NCBI GenBank assembly: GCA_041495205.1
Contig: JBGQCF010000023.1
Span: forward strand, 1-33,310
DNA: 33,310 nucleotides
Direction: 5' to 3'
Source: JAHFRG01 sp041495205
GTDB taxonomy: Bacteria > Pseudomonadota > Gammaproteobacteria > Burkholderiales > JAHFRG01
In this document: in pieces, positions 26,817 to 33,310 of the stretch
How positions within the stretch are numbered: position 1 is the first letter of the stretch
How the letters are laid out: each line of letters opens with the position of its first letter
Translations under genes and position numbers: made by a program
Notes under the pieces: model-generated
Seen by the model: the letters and a program-made list of their open reading frames with translations, nothing else
Told to the model about the DNA's origin: nothing
The model's database searches: none

Positions 26817-26850
26817 GGGAATCATCGCTTAAAATAAAGCGATGATTCCC
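26817..26850 (+). promoter_or_regulatory. Perfect 14-bp inverted repeat over the aat start codon
   Basis: GGGAATCATCGCTT (26817-26830) and its exact complement (26837-26850) enclose a six-base AAAATA loop. The right arm contains the aat ATG (26842-26844). TAAAAT at 26830-26835 could be a -10, which would place the transcript start at or next to the ATG. It could be an operator or a translation-blocking hairpin. Confidence 0.7.
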
Positions 26851-27540
26851 TGGCTTACCTCCGATCTCTCCTTTCCGCCGCCGGAGCTTGCGCTCATCGA
26901 GCCTAACGGCTTGCTTGCCTTGGGCGGCGATTTATCCTGTAAGCGCCTGATCCAAGCTTATTCGAAAGGCATTTTTCCCTGGTTCAACGAAGACGAGCCC
27001 ATTCTGTGGTGGAGCCCCGACCCGCGCATGGTGTTGTTCCCTGCGGAGCTCAAAATCTCGCGCTCACTGCGCAAAGCATTGCAAAAACACGATTACCAGA
27101 TTTCCGTCGACTGCTCATTTGATCAAGTGATTGCGGCTTGTGCTATGCCGCGCCGCAATCAATCAGGGACCTGGATCAACTCCGGCATGATCAAAGCCTA
27201 CCGGGAACTGCACCGCATGGGACATGCCCATTCGGTGGAAACCTGGATAGACGGCAAGCTTGCAGGGGGGCTTTACGGCGTTGCGCTGGGCCGCGTGTTT
27301 TTCGGGGAATCCATGTTCTCGCGCACCACCAATGCCTCAAAGATCGCTTTCGTGCATTTGGTAAAGCAGCTGGCACGCTGGCGCTTTGGCATCATTGACT
27401 GCCAGATGAAGACCGCGCACCTGGCATCCCTTGGCGCGCGCGAGATTCCGCGCAGACAATTTACGCGAACCGTGGAAGAATTGATACACTATGGGGGTAG
27501 AGAGGGGATGTGGCGGTTCGATCATGACTTACTTGAATGA
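26842..27540 (+). CDS. aat: Leucyl/phenylalanyl-tRNA-protein transferase
   Basis: Adds Leu or Phe to N-terminal Arg/Lys of proteins, marking them for ClpAP (N-degron pathway); cytosolic. 232 residues, normal length. Family landmarks are the N-terminal FPPPELAL and PNGLLALGGDLS, then AYSKGIFPWFNEDEPILWWSPDPRMVL, the TWINSGMI region, HSVETWIDGKLAGGLYG and the GRVFFGESMFSR segment. The start codon lies in a perfect hairpin and has no Shine-Dalgarno. It overlaps bpt by 17 bases. Confidence 0.97.
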   Translation: MIPWLTSDLSFPPPELALIEPNGLLALGGDLSCKRLIQAYSKGIFPWFNEDEPILWWSPDPRMVLFPAELKISRSLRKALQKHDYQISVDCSFDQVIAACAMPRRNQSGTWINSGMIKAYRELHRMGHAHSVETWIDGKLAGGLYGVALGRVFFGESMFSRTTNASKIAFVHLVKQLARWRFGIIDCQMKTAHLASLGAREIPRRQFTRTVEELIHYGGREGMWRFDHDLLE

Positions 27541-28264
27541 ATTTCCGTTATCGGTATTGCAGTTCTACGCAACTGCTCCGTATCCATGCAGCTATTTGGC
27601 CGGGAAAATGGCGCGCTCGCAGGTCGCGACCCCGAGCCACCTGATTGATACCGCGGTTTACAGCGAACTGGTGAGAAGCGGTTTCCGCCGCAGCGGCGCT
27701 TTTACTTACCGGCCGCATTGCGACAGCTGCCGCGCCTGTGTTCCGGTACGCCTTGTCACCAGCGCCTTTTCCCCTTCGCGTGCGCAGCGCCGTGCCTGGA
27801 AACGCCATCAGAATTTGCGGGCGGAATTGCTGGACTTGAAATACAATGCGGAACATTACGCGCTGTACCTGCGCTATCAGGCAAGCCGCCATTCCGGCGG
27901 CGGAATGGACCAGGACAGCCGCGAGCAGTATCAGCATTTCCTGTTGCAAAGCAACGTCGAATCGCGACTGGTGGAATTCCGCGAAGGATCGACACTGCGC
28001 ATGCTGAGCATCATAGACCGCCTGCACGACGGCCTGTCATCGGTGTACACCTTTTTCGAATCCGGCGTATCGGGGGCGAGCTTCGGCACATACAATGTGC
28101 TGTGGCAAATCGAATTGTGCCGCACCCTTGGTTTGCCCTACCTGTACCTTGGCTACTGGATCGCTGAGAGCCGCAAAATGTCCTATAAAGCCAGGTTCCG
28201 GCCGATGCAGGGACTGATTGACGACTGCTGGCAGCCGCTGCCCGTCGAACCTGCTGCCCCCTGA
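27524..28264 (+). CDS. bpt: Aspartate/glutamate leucyltransferase (Bpt/Ate family)
   Basis: Transfers Leu from tRNA to N-terminal Asp or Glu, the companion step to Aat in the bacterial N-degron pathway. 246 residues from the ATG at 27524, which overlaps the aat end; a longer frame from 27491 is less family-like. The N-terminal cysteine cluster with ATAPYPCSYL and HCDSCRACVPVR is intact. The middle carries YLRYQASRHSGGGMD. The C-terminal part has the ESRKMSYKARFRP segment. The aat-bpt pair strongly implies translational coupling. It is followed after 10 bp by the sulfatase gene. Confidence 0.95.
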   Translation: MTYLNEFPLSVLQFYATAPYPCSYLAGKMARSQVATPSHLIDTAVYSELVRSGFRRSGAFTYRPHCDSCRACVPVRLVTSAFSPSRAQRRAWKRHQNLRAELLDLKYNAEHYALYLRYQASRHSGGGMDQDSREQYQHFLLQSNVESRLVEFREGSTLRMLSIIDRLHDGLSSVYTFFESGVSGASFGTYNVLWQIELCRTLGLPYLYLGYWIAESRKMSYKARFRPMQGLIDDCWQPLPVEPAAP

Positions 28265-28274
28265 CAGCGCATTG

Positions 28275-30215
28275 ATGACTTTACATTTCCGCATTCACTC
28301 CTTACAACGCGTTTTTGAATCCAGCCGGTTTGGCGCGCTCTATCTGGCAGCCGCGATTTATGTGGCCATTTCCGCTACCACGGGTTTAATCTTATCGGTG
28401 CTGGCCATCAGACAAGGGCAGATTGAGGCGAGCGCGCTGCTTGCAGTGATACCGATTGGCACACTCTACGATCTGGCCACCTGCCTTTACCTCTTTGCGC
28501 CGTTCGCGCTGTATCTTTTTCTGATGCCGCAGAAGCTGTTTAACTCCAAAGCACAGCGGCTGTTCATGACCGTGGTGTTCAGCGCCACGGTATTCGGCTT
28601 GATGTATTTGGGTGCGGTGGAATATTACTTTTTTGACGAGTTCAACGCGCGCTTTAATTTTGTCGCCGTCGAATATCTGATTTATCCCCACGAAGTATTC
28701 GTGAACATCTGGGAATCCTATCCGGTTGCCCGGGCGCTGCTGGCCATTACTCTTATCTCCGCAGTGCTGATGTGGCGCTTATATCCTCGGCTTCGTGCCA
28801 GCATGTTGCAAGAGGAAGGTTTCGCAGCCCGCTGGAAATCATTTGCGGTATTCGCGGTCTTGTTGCTTGCAGTTCACGCAGCGGTCAATATCAATACCGG
28901 CAGGTATTCGAATAACCGTGTCGCCAACGAGTTGGCAGCCAACGGCATTTATTCATTCTTCAATGCCGCAGTGAACAGCGAAATGGATTACCCGCAGTTC
29001 TACATTACCGTCCCCGCCGATGAAGCAGCGCGACGCTTGCGCCAGCTGGTAGCGCAACCCAATTCCACTTTTGTTTCCGGGTTGAGAAATCCAATTGCGC
29101 GGCACGTCGAGAATCCCGGGCAACCCATGCCGCTTAATATCGTCATTTTGCTCGAAGAATCACTGGGCGCGGATTTTCTCGGCGCTTACGGCGACACGCG
29201 CGGCCTCACCCCAAACCTGGACCGCATCGCCGAAGAAAGCGTTATGTTTACCAACAGCTACGCCACCGGCACACGCACCGTGCGCGGCATGGAAGCGGTT
29301 TCCGCTTCGTTCCCACCGGTGCCGGCGGAAGCTATCGTGAAACGCCCGAACAATGAAAACATGTTCAATTGGTCAACGGTGATGCAGAAAAACGGCTATT
29401 CGCCGACCTTTATCTACGGCGGCTTCGGCACATTCGACAACATGAATTATTTTTTCGGCAGCAACGGCTACCGCGTGATCGACCGCACCGACATGCCCCA
29501 GCCCAAATTCAGCAATATCTGGGGCGTATCCGACGAAGATTTGTTCAGAAACGCCATCAAAGTTTTCGACGCTCAGCACGCGCGTGGCGAAAAGGTCTTT
29601 TCCATTATCATGACCACTTCCAACCACAAGCCGTTTACTTTCCCGGAAGGGGTGCCCGGGGTGCCGACCAAGAACGGTGGACGCGAAGCAGGCGTGCGCT
29701 ACTCCGACTATGCCATCGGCAAATTTTTCGAGGAGATCAAAACCAAACCCTATTTTGATGACACCATGATCATCATCCTCGGCGATCATGGCGCGCGAGT
29801 CTATGGCAAGGAAGATATTCCCTTGCGCACCTACGAGCTGCCGCTTTTGTTTTATTCGCCCAAGCATTTCAAGCCGCGCAAAGTGGATATTCTCACCAGC
29901 CAGATAGATGTCGCGCCCACGGTGCTCGGCATGCTCAACATTTCCTACGACAGCGTGTTCTTCGGCAAAGATGTGTTCAAATGCGACCCCAAAGACCGGT
30001 TCGTGCTGCTCAACCATAACCGCGACATTGCCCTCTACGACGGGAGCAAACTGACCGAACTCAATTTCAGAAAAACCAGCAACACTTATCTTTATGACAA
30101 GCCAGGCAACCGCCAGACCAAAACCAAGCGGGATGAAGAACAGGTCAAGAACGCTGCGAGCATTTATCAGTCGGCGTACAAGTTTTACGTGGACAAACTC
30201 TATCGCTGGCAGTAA
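28275..30215 (+). CDS. LTA synthase family sulfatase-type phosphotransferase (membrane)
   Basis: 646 residues. Five N-terminal membrane helices (about 18-45, 60-84, 95-118, 150-170, 188-204) precede an extracytoplasmic sulfatase-like domain from about 285. That domain has the metal-binding LLEES (E294/E295), the candidate nucleophile T335 in TRTVRGMEA, SNHKPFTFP, and the ILGDHGARVYG metal site near 515. Family members transfer phosphoglycerol (LtaS, OpgB) or phosphoethanolamine to envelope lipids or glycans. The start at 28275 is preferred; the upstream frame overlaps bpt. It sits 10 bp after bpt and 30 bp before a PAP2 phosphatase gene, so the pair probably acts on one lipid cycle (inference). 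Confidence 0.9.
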   Translation: MTLHFRIHSLQRVFESSRFGALYLAAAIYVAISATTGLILSVLAIRQGQIEASALLAVIPIGTLYDLATCLYLFAPFALYLFLMPQKLFNSKAQRLFMTVVFSATVFGLMYLGAVEYYFFDEFNARFNFVAVEYLIYPHEVFVNIWESYPVARALLAITLISAVLMWRLYPRLRASMLQEEGFAARWKSFAVFAVLLLAVHAAVNINTGRYSNNRVANELAANGIYSFFNAAVNSEMDYPQFYITVPADEAARRLRQLVAQPNSTFVSGLRNPIARHVENPGQPMPLNIVILLEESLGADFLGAYGDTRGLTPNLDRIAEESVMFTNSYATGTRTVRGMEAVSASFPPVPAEAIVKRPNNENMFNWSTVMQKNGYSPTFIYGGFGTFDNMNYFFGSNGYRVIDRTDMPQPKFSNIWGVSDEDLFRNAIKVFDAQHARGEKVFSIIMTTSNHKPFTFPEGVPGVPTKNGGREAGVRYSDYAIGKFFEEIKTKPYFDDTMIIILGDHGARVYGKEDIPLRTYELPLLFYSPKHFKPRKVDILTSQIDVAPTVLGMLNISYDSVFFGKDVFKCDPKDRFVLLNHNRDIALYDGSKLTELNFRKTSNTYLYDKPGNRQTKTKRDEEQVKNAASIYQSAYKFYVDKLYRWQ

Positions 30216-30245
30216 ATGCCGGCTTGAATTTCTCTACACACAACA

Positions 30246-30989
30246 ATGGATTCAGCGCAGAAGCCGCAGAAGCAAAACAGCGCTTGGCGTTTTTACCTGT
30301 TTCATCTGGTCATTCCCCTGGTTGCGGCCGGTCTCGTACTGTGGATGATTTACGTACTGGATATTGACGAGCGCGTCACGCGCCTGTTTTTCGACCCGGT
30401 AACCCAACAGTTTCCATTGCGCAATTACTGGTTTCTCGAAGTGGCAATGCATTATTGGATCAAGTACGCGGTGGTTGTTCTGGCTGTAATGGTACTGGCG
30501 GCTTATGTGCTCTCATTTCGCATTGCTTCGCTCGCTCCACTGCGCCGTGTTCTCCTCTTCCTGGTGCTGGCGATGGGACTTTCTTCAGGCGCGGTGAGCT
30601 ATCTTAAAAGTGTCAGCCCCAAGCAATGCCCTTATGATTTAAAAATGTATGGTGGCTATGCGCCTTACATCGCCTTGTTTGAAAAAACACCGGAGGGTGT
30701 AAAGCCGGGCAAATGCTGGCCGGGTGGGCATTCTTCAACCGGTTTTTGCCTTATGGCGTTTTATTTTGCCGGGCGGCATTTGCGCCGACGGCGTCTTGCA
30801 TATTGGGGGTTGTTCGGCGGTTTTGGCCTTGGCTTTGTCCTCGGCTTCGGGCGCGTCATGCAGGGCGCACATTTCCTGTCGCACCACCTGTGGGCGGCCA
30901 TAATTTGCTGGCTGGTGATTCTGGCGCTGTACGAATTGCTGTTGCGGCGCCAGCCGGTTTCCGAAATGGAGGCCGGCTCACAGGCCTAA
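30246..30989 (+). CDS. PAP2 superfamily membrane phosphatase
   Basis: 247 residues, six membrane segments. The three PAP2 motifs are present in modified form: K121 with CP at 128-129 (KSVSPKQCPYDL, Cys for the usual Arg), PGGH (159-162, Gly for Ser, H162), and GRVMQGAHFLSH with R203 and nucleophile H209, His replacing the usual Asp at 213. The same variant pattern is found in lipid-A-type and related PAP2 proteins as I recall, so activity is likely. It is 30 bp after the sulfatase gene and may remove a phosphate from the lipid by-product or from lipid A. Confidence 0.88.
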   Translation: MDSAQKPQKQNSAWRFYLFHLVIPLVAAGLVLWMIYVLDIDERVTRLFFDPVTQQFPLRNYWFLEVAMHYWIKYAVVVLAVMVLAAYVLSFRIASLAPLRRVLLFLVLAMGLSSGAVSYLKSVSPKQCPYDLKMYGGYAPYIALFEKTPEGVKPGKCWPGGHSSTGFCLMAFYFAGRHLRRRRLAYWGLFGGFGLGFVLGFGRVMQGAHFLSHHLWAAIICWLVILALYELLLRRQPVSEMEAGSQA

Positions 30990-31030
30990 TAAAGTTTTTC
31001 CGCTGCAACGGAAACGGTTAAAATCACGCC

Positions 31031-32035
31031 ATGCTTTATTCCCTGTTGCGCCCTTTGCTGTTCAGGCTCGATGCCGAAACCTCCCATCATTTAACGCTTG
31101 CTACCCTGCATCTTGGCCACGCTCTGGGCCTGGGCAAATTTTTCGGTAAGCGGGCCCAGGGCAAGCCCTGCCAAGTCATGGGACTGGATTTTGCCAACCC
31201 CGTGGGACTTGCAGCGGGACTGGATAAAAATGGCGAATACATAGACGCGCTCGCCGCGTTGGGTTTCGGTTTCATCGAAGTCGGCACCGTGACGCCCCGC
31301 CCTCAGCCGGGAAATCCGCGCCCGCGCTTGTTTCGGGTTCCGCAGGCTCAAGCCATCATCAACCGCATGGGATTCAACAATCACGGCGTGGACAGGTTGA
31401 TAGAAAACATCCGCCGTGCCCGCTATAAAGGGATATTGGGCATCAACATCGGCAAGAACGCCGATACGCCGATGGAAAATACGGCCAATGACTATATTGC
31501 CTGCCTGCGCAAAGTGTATCCATTTGCAAGTTACGTCACTATCAACATTTCCTCGCCGAACACGCCGGGCTTGCGCGTATTGCAGCAAAAACAGGAACTC
31601 GACCAATTGCTTGGCGTATTAAAAGAAGAGCACAAAAAACTTGCCAAGTTGTTTGGGAAACATGTACCGCTGGCGCTGAAAATCGCCCCTGATCTCGCGC
31701 CACAGGAAATCGGGGAGATCGCCTCTTTGTTGCTCGTGCACAAGATCGACGCGGTGATAGCCACCAACACCACGGTTTCGCGTGCCGGAATCGAAGGATT
31801 CAGCCAGGAAAGCGGCGGCGTGAGCGGCGCACCGCTTAATCAAAAATCCACCGCCGTCATCCGTCAGCTGGCAGCAGCACTGCAAGGGCAGCTGCCTATT
31901 ATCGGTGTAGGCGGCATCATGAGCGGCACGGATGCACGGGAAAAATTTGAGGCTGGGGCGAGCCTAGTGCAGATTTACAGCGGGCTGATTTACCGCGGCC
32001 CGGAACTGGTTGACGAAATCGTTGCAGCGCTGTAA
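31031..32035 (+). CDS. pyrD: Dihydroorotate dehydrogenase (quinone), class 2
   Basis: Oxidises dihydroorotate to orotate with FMN and ubiquinone, on the inner membrane. 334 residues. The N-terminal membrane-associated helices (LLRPLLFRLDAETSHH) are the class 2 mark. FMN and substrate contacts include GLAAGLDKNGE, NRMGFNNHG, GINIGKN and INISSPNTPGLR with the catalytic Ser, and the C-terminal GVGGIMSG. A TAAAAT at 31019-31024 could give a promoter with a very short leader. A small hairpin (30997-31002 with 31009-31014) lies just upstream. Confidence 0.97.
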   Translation: MLYSLLRPLLFRLDAETSHHLTLATLHLGHALGLGKFFGKRAQGKPCQVMGLDFANPVGLAAGLDKNGEYIDALAALGFGFIEVGTVTPRPQPGNPRPRLFRVPQAQAIINRMGFNNHGVDRLIENIRRARYKGILGINIGKNADTPMENTANDYIACLRKVYPFASYVTINISSPNTPGLRVLQQKQELDQLLGVLKEEHKKLAKLFGKHVPLALKIAPDLAPQEIGEIASLLLVHKIDAVIATNTTVSRAGIEGFSQESGGVSGAPLNQKSTAVIRQLAAALQGQLPIIGVGGIMSGTDAREKFEAGASLVQIYSGLIYRGPELVDEIVAAL

Positions 32036-32090
32036 GCCCGGTTTCCGATTTGCGGCCTGATCCGAAACATTTAACCCTTAACCATAAATC

Positions 32091-33203
32091 ATGCTCATCG
32101 GTGTTCCCAAGGAAATAAAAGACCACGAGACCCGCGTCGGCCTCTCTCCCGAGGGCGTGCGCGCGCTTTGCGCCGACGGCCACGAAGTCCAGATCGAAAA
32201 CGGCGCCGGCACGCGCGTGGGGTTTCCCGATTCGGCCTATCTCGACGCGGGAGCGCGCGTCGTGAGCGACGCCGAAACCGTGTTCGCCTGCAACATGCTC
32301 GTCAAAGTCAAGGAACTGCAACCGGCTGAATTCCAGTGGTTGCGTCAAGGCCAAATCCTCTTCGGTTTCCACCATCTCGCAGCCGACAGAGCTTTGCTCG
32401 AGCGCATGCTCGCAGCCAAAGTCGCCTGCGTTGCATACGAGACCGTGAGCGACGCGCAAGGAAGGCTGCCCTTGCTCGCACCGATGTCGCAAATTGCAGG
32501 CAGGCTCTCGATTCAGGTCGGGGCTTGGGCTTTACAAGTACCCAACGGCGGGAGCGGCGTGCTGCTCTCAGGAACGGACGGCGTTGCACCGGCAAAAGTT
32601 GTCATCATCGGCGCAGGAGTGGTCGGCTCGAACGCGGCGCAAATCGCGCTCGGCGTGGGGGCGCAGGTTACGGTGCTCGATGTCAGCCGCGAAAGCCTTG
32701 CGCGCCTCGACCAAACCCACCGCGGCAAATTGCAAACCTGTTTGAACGAGCCTGCGGCGTTAGCTGCGCACATTACAGACACTGATTTGATAGTGGGCGC
32801 ATCCCAAGTGCCGGGGAAGCGCGCACCCAAGATGCTCACCCGCGAATTGCTGCGACAAATGCGGCCAGGCTCGGTACTGGTGGATGTGTCGATAGACCAG
32901 GGCGGCATCGCCGAGACCTCGCGCCCCACTTCGCACTCGAATCCAATTTATCTCGAAGAAGGCGTCGTGCACTACTGCGTGACCAATATGCCCGCGCTGG
33001 TAGCGCGCACCGCGACGCTGGCGCTCACCCGTGCCACGCTCCCCTACGTGAAGGCTCTCGCGAATCTCGGATTGAAAAAAGCGCTGTCCGCTGATGCGGG
33101 GCTTAAAAACGGCCTGCAAATCCATGCCGGCCATATCACCTACAAAAATCTCGCCGAAGATGTAGGCAAACCTTATGTTTCCCCGGAACAGGCATTGGCC
33201 TAG
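32091..33203 (+). CDS. ald: Alanine dehydrogenase
   Basis: NAD-dependent interconversion of alanine with pyruvate and ammonia; cytosolic hexamer in characterised members. 370 residues, the usual size. It starts MLIGVPKEIKDHETRVGLSP, the family N-terminus. The substrate lysine lies in VKVKELQ near 74 and the catalytic His in FGFHHLA near 95. The Rossmann motif is GAGVVGSNAA near 177-186 and the catalytic Asp lies in DVSIDQGGIAETSRPTSHS near 268. No strong Shine-Dalgarno is visible. It is 55 bp after pyrD on the same strand, perhaps with its own promoter. Confidence 0.97.
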   Translation: MLIGVPKEIKDHETRVGLSPEGVRALCADGHEVQIENGAGTRVGFPDSAYLDAGARVVSDAETVFACNMLVKVKELQPAEFQWLRQGQILFGFHHLAADRALLERMLAAKVACVAYETVSDAQGRLPLLAPMSQIAGRLSIQVGAWALQVPNGGSGVLLSGTDGVAPAKVVIIGAGVVGSNAAQIALGVGAQVTVLDVSRESLARLDQTHRGKLQTCLNEPAALAAHITDTDLIVGASQVPGKRAPKMLTRELLRQMRPGSVLVDVSIDQGGIAETSRPTSHSNPIYLEEGVVHYCVTNMPALVARTATLALTRATLPYVKALANLGLKKALSADAGLKNGLQIHAGHITYKNLAEDVGKPYVSPEQALA

Positions 33204-33267
33204 CATTCGATTTGAATCTTTCCCCACACATATAATCCAAACATCTATGCATATAACTCCACGGCGG

Positions 33268-33296
33268 TTGAATGGCTTTTGCTAACAAGCGATAAT
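33268..33296 (+). promoter_or_regulatory. Candidate sigma70 promoter at window end
   Basis: TTGAAT (33268-33273) and GATAAT (33291-33296) are separated by exactly 17 bp. It would drive a gene beyond the window. The 33204-33267 stretch after ald shows no obvious terminator. Confidence 0.45.
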
Positions 33297-33310
33297 GCAC
33301 GCTTTTAAAC

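Overview
The window looks like a chromosomal segment of a betaproteobacterium, probably from the Nitrosomonadales/Burkholderiales side. Supporting signs are the gyrA-serC-pheA block, the mtaD-ubiG-gph block ending at a tmRNA whose proteolysis tag reads ANDERYVLAA, the aat-bpt...pyrD block, and a DUF6352 gene behind rhlE. Most genes are core housekeeping functions at moderate-to-high GC.

Layout. 1-4443 (minus): gyrA, serC and the 5' part of pheA, closely packed, with the pheA 3' end outside the window. 4634-7713 (plus): mtaD, ubiG and gph (ubiquinone, purine/thioadenosine and phosphoglycolate salvage), then ssrA and a strong terminator. 7857-10641: a DUF1097 membrane protein, a gene-poor spacer, an unrecognised 289-residue protein and an alpha/beta hydrolase. 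10707-13894 (minus): succinate-semialdehyde-type aldehyde dehydrogenase followed by an AidB-like acyl-CoA dehydrogenase.

14099-18051 is the most unusual part. It holds a two-TM histidine kinase with a large helical sensor region, followed 9 bp later by a Ser/Thr kinase fused to two receiver domains, and then a 281-bp MITE-like element with 19-bp terminal inverted repeats whose first three bases are the stop codon of the kinase gene. Third codon positions in the two genes are much more GC-biased than in the neighbours, so the cassette may be acquired. It suggests a phosphorelay from His kinase to receiver to Ser/Thr kinase.

18096-22471 (minus): DUF6352 protein, RhlE DEAD-box helicase (tandem repeats in the tail, a structured leader with a possible 38-codon upstream ORF), a periplasmic PrxQ-type peroxiredoxin and an MFS transporter. 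22581-24422 (plus): a fusion of a DCC thiol-oxidoreductase domain with a lipase maturation factor domain. Then tRNA-Arg(CCU), two terminators, a small unrecognised protein, a Tat-exported Rieske protein and a SodC lipoprotein.

26842-33203 (plus): aat and bpt (the two N-degron tRNA-protein transferases), an LTA-synthase-type sulfatase, a PAP2 phosphatase, pyrD and ald. The sulfatase/PAP2 pair sits between bpt and pyrD, which are usually neighbours in this group, and may form an envelope lipid head-group module. A perfect 14-bp inverted repeat covers the aat start codon.
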